A stretch of DNA of 64,000 bases, taken from the NCBI GenBank assembly GCA_017546785.1, contig JAFYRW010000046.1:1-64000 (forward strand), read 5' to 3'. The notes under the pieces were generated by a model that saw only the letters and a program-made list of their open reading frames with translations, searched no databases and was not told the DNA's origin. Shown here piece after piece: positions 62,114 through 64,000 of the stretch. The stretch is from Bacteroidaceae bacterium (GTDB taxonomy: Bacteria > Bacteroidota > Bacteroidia > Bacteroidales > Bacteroidaceae). Positions within the stretch are counted from its first letter, which is position 1. Every line of letters starts with the position of its first letter. Made by a program: the position numbers and the translations under genes.

Positions 62114-63910
62114 ATGCAGAACATTCGTAACATTGCAATAATCGCGCACGTAGACCACGGAAAGACTACCCTCGTAGACAAGATGATGCTCGCCGGCAAT
62201 CTGCTGAAAGAGCAGGACAACGACGCACTCACACTCGACAACAACGACCTTGAGCGCGAAAGAGGAATAACCATCCTTTCGAAGAACGTATCAATACAGT
62301 ACAAGGATACAAAGATAAACATCATCGACACTCCGGGACACAGCGATTTTGGAGGAGAGGTTGAACGTGTACTCAATATGGCCGACGGCTGTCTGCTGCT
62401 TGTGGACGCATTCGAGGGTCCTATGCCTCAGACACGCTTCGTGCTGCAGAAGGCATTGGAGATTGGACTAAAGCCCATTGTTGTTGTAAACAAGGTCGAT
62501 AAGCCCAACTGCCGCCCCGACGAAGTTCACGAAATGGTCTTTGACCTTATGTTCTCTCTCGATGCGACAGAAGAGCAGCTCGATTTTCCTGTAATATTCG
62601 GTTCGGCAAAGAACAATTGGATGAGCACCGACTGGCGCAATCAGACAGAGAGCATTGCTCCGCTGCTCGACGCTATTCTGGAGCATATTCCCGCACCCAA
62701 GAAATTGGAGGGTACACCCCAGATGCTCATCACCTCACTCGACTACTCGCCCTACACTGGACGTATAGCCATAGGCCGTGTACACCGAGGCACATTGAAA
62801 GAGGGTGCCAACATTACCCTCTGCGGACGTAACGGCGGCGAGACAAAAGTAAAGATTAAGGAGCTTCACACATTCGAGGGACTCGGACGCAAGCGCACCG
62901 AGTCAGTAAGTTCGGGCGACATTTGCGCGATTGTCGGACTGGAGAAGTTCGAGATTGGCGACACAATATGCGACTTTGAGAATCCCGAGCCTCTCCCCCC
63001 CATTGCCATCGACGAGCCTACAATGAGTATGCTCTTCACCATCAACGACTCTCCTTTCTTTGGCAAGGAGGGTAAATTCGTTACATCACGCCACATTCAG
63101 GACCGCTTGGAGAAGGAACTTGACAAGAACCTTGCTCTACGCGTAAAGAAAGACCCTGAGGAGGATGCCTGGACTGTATTCGGCCGCGGAGTATTACACC
63201 TTTCGGTACTCATCGAGACAATGCGTCGCGAGGGCTACGAGCTACAGGTAGGACAGCCTCAGGTTATTTACAAGGAGATTGACGGTGTACGATGCGAGCC
63301 CATAGAGGAGCTTACAATAAATGTTCCCACCGACTATTCGAGTAAGATGATTGATATGATTACCCGCCGCAAAGGAGAGATGCTCTCTATGGAGGCGCAG
63401 GGAGAGCGTGTGAACATTGAGTTCAACATTCCCTCGCGAGGAATCATCGGCCTTCGTACAAACGTGCTCACAGCATCGGCAGGAGAGGCCATAATGGCTC
63501 ACCGATTCAAAGAGTATCAGCCCTACAAAGGCGAGATTGAGCGTCGTACCAACGGCTCAATGGTAGCAATGGAGAGCGGAACGGCATTTGCCTACGCAAT
63601 AGACAAATTGCAGGACCGCGGACGTTTCTTCATCACTCCACAGGAAGATGTATATGCCGGACAGGTAGTAGGTGAGCACATTCACGAGAACGACCTTGTA
63701 ATTAACGTGACAAAGAGCAAGAAGCTTACCAATATGCGCGCCAGCGGCTCCGACGACAAGGCACGCATCATTCCTCCCATAATATTCTCGCTCGAAGAGG
63801 CTCTCGAATATATAAAGGAGGATGAGTACCTCGAGGTAACGCCAAAGTCTATGCGTATGCGTAAGACTATCCTCGACGAGATTGAGCGCAAACGTGCCAA
63901 CAAGCAGTAA
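62114..63910 (+). CDS. typA: Ribosome-associated GTPase TypA/BipA
   Basis: A translational GTPase involved in ribosome assembly and stress or cold growth. The 598-residue protein has G1 'AHVDHGKTTLVDKM', G2 within 'ERGITILSKN', G3 'DTPGHSDF' and G4 'VNKVDKP'. EF-G-like domains and the TypA-specific C terminus follow ('SRGIIGLRTNVLTASAGEAIM', 'EHIHENDLVINVTKSKKLTNMRASGSDD'). Length and start are normal. A lipoprotein gene starts 12 bases later. Confidence 0.97.
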   Translation: MQNIRNIAIIAHVDHGKTTLVDKMMLAGNLLKEQDNDALTLDNNDLERERGITILSKNVSIQYKDTKINIIDTPGHSDFGGEVERVLNMADGCLLLVDAFEGPMPQTRFVLQKALEIGLKPIVVVNKVDKPNCRPDEVHEMVFDLMFSLDATEEQLDFPVIFGSAKNNWMSTDWRNQTESIAPLLDAILEHIPAPKKLEGTPQMLITSLDYSPYTGRIAIGRVHRGTLKEGANITLCGRNGGETKVKIKELHTFEGLGRKRTESVSSGDICAIVGLEKFEIGDTICDFENPEPLPPIAIDEPTMSMLFTINDSPFFGKEGKFVTSRHIQDRLEKELDKNLALRVKKDPEEDAWTVFGRGVLHLSVLIETMRREGYELQVGQPQVIYKEIDGVRCEPIEELTINVPTDYSSKMIDMITRRKGEMLSMEAQGERVNIEFNIPSRGIIGLRTNVLTASAGEAIMAHRFKEYQPYKGEIERRTNGSMVAMESGTAFAYAIDKLQDRGRFFITPQEDVYAGQVVGEHIHENDLVINVTKSKKLTNMRASGSDDKARIIPPIIFSLEEALEYIKEDEYLEVTPKSMRMRKTILDEIERKRANKQ

Positions 63911-63922
63911 TCATTCAGAAAA

Positions 63923-64000
63923 ATGAAGAAAGCCATTGTCGCACTGCTCGTAACACTTACTCTCTTTGCCTGCAAGGAGAGTAAGCCATCGTATACGCTC
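63923..64000 (+). CDS. Lipoprotein, partial (runs off the window)
   Basis: The first 26 codons of a gene cut by the window end. A lipoprotein signal with lipobox LFAC (Cys at residue 17) follows MKKAIVALLVTLT. It starts 12 bases after typA and is probably cotranscribed. The family cannot be named from this length. Confidence 0.7.
   Translation, partial: MKKAIVALLVTLTLFACKESKPSYTL

Overview
The window reads as chromosomal DNA of a gut-type member of the order Bacteroidales (Bacteroidota). The evidence is: TAnnTTTG-type promoter boxes (TATCTTTG, TAACTTTG, TATATTTG) in front of most transcription units instead of sigma70 -10 boxes; few strong Shine-Dalgarno sites; many lipoproteins and 'AQ'-type signal peptides; a full-length SprA (Sov), the type IX secretion (T9SS) outer-membrane translocon; and secreted enzymes aimed at host mucin sugars (two GH29 fucosidases, one sialidase). 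I see no phage, insertion sequence, CRISPR array or integrase. Most of the window is core genome.

Layout. 1-2.5 kb (minus): glyS, an FKBP-type isomerase lipoprotein and a DUF3467 protein. 2.7-7.3 kb (plus): parC, a DUF3316 protein and an S41 protease lipoprotein, tightly packed. 7.3-8.8 kb: tRNA-Leu(TAG) and a GT4-like glycosyltransferase. 8.8-19.2 kb: a surface-glycan region with a GEVED-domain secreted protein and a GH29 fucosidase (minus), a CotH-kinase/ricin-type protein with a T9SS-like tail (minus), then divergently a second GH29 fucosidase, cutC and xpt (plus). 19.2-25.1 kb: a transglutaminase-like lipoprotein (minus), a GT-C-like membrane protein and an ABC exporter (plus). 25.2-33.2 kb: ruvA and sprA. 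33.2-40 kb: a lipoprotein, a CCA-adding/HD enzyme, an orphan TolC protein, a Fur-family gene behind tRNA-Arg(CCT), a TPR protein, and an AraC-type HTH protein with an AlkD-like protein. 40-44 kb: a second, unusual Fur-family protein overlapping purA, then a zinc metallopeptidase and hisS. 44-49 kb: menA and a CPBP protease, then pta and ackA. 49.1-52.6 kb (minus): efp, GT2, radC, DUF59 and lpxH as one packed operon. 52.8-58.5 kb: a TonB-dependent receptor and korA-korB. 58.6-64 kb: a multidomain sialidase and rpsO (minus), typA, and the start of a lipoprotein cut by the window end.

How the genes fit together. The fucosidases and sialidase would remove terminal fucose and sialic acid from host glycans. 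Three large secreted proteins (8.8, 13.0 and 58.6 kb) end in sorting-tail-like sequences, and the window also encodes SprA, so surface display through the T9SS is plausible. korAB, pta-ackA and menA are parts of anaerobic central metabolism: 2-oxoacid:ferredoxin oxidoreduction, acetate formation and menaquinone synthesis.

The least explained signal is an intergenic hairpin-plus-promoter repeat. It occurs three times in 1.9 kb, once before menA and twice in tandem before pta, and its stem bases co-vary between copies. Also notable are a Fur-family protein that appears to have lost its regulatory metal-site histidines while overlapping purA, a transglutaminase lipoprotein ending in a cysteine-free thioredoxin-like domain, and cutC lying in an operon with an alpha-fucosidase.
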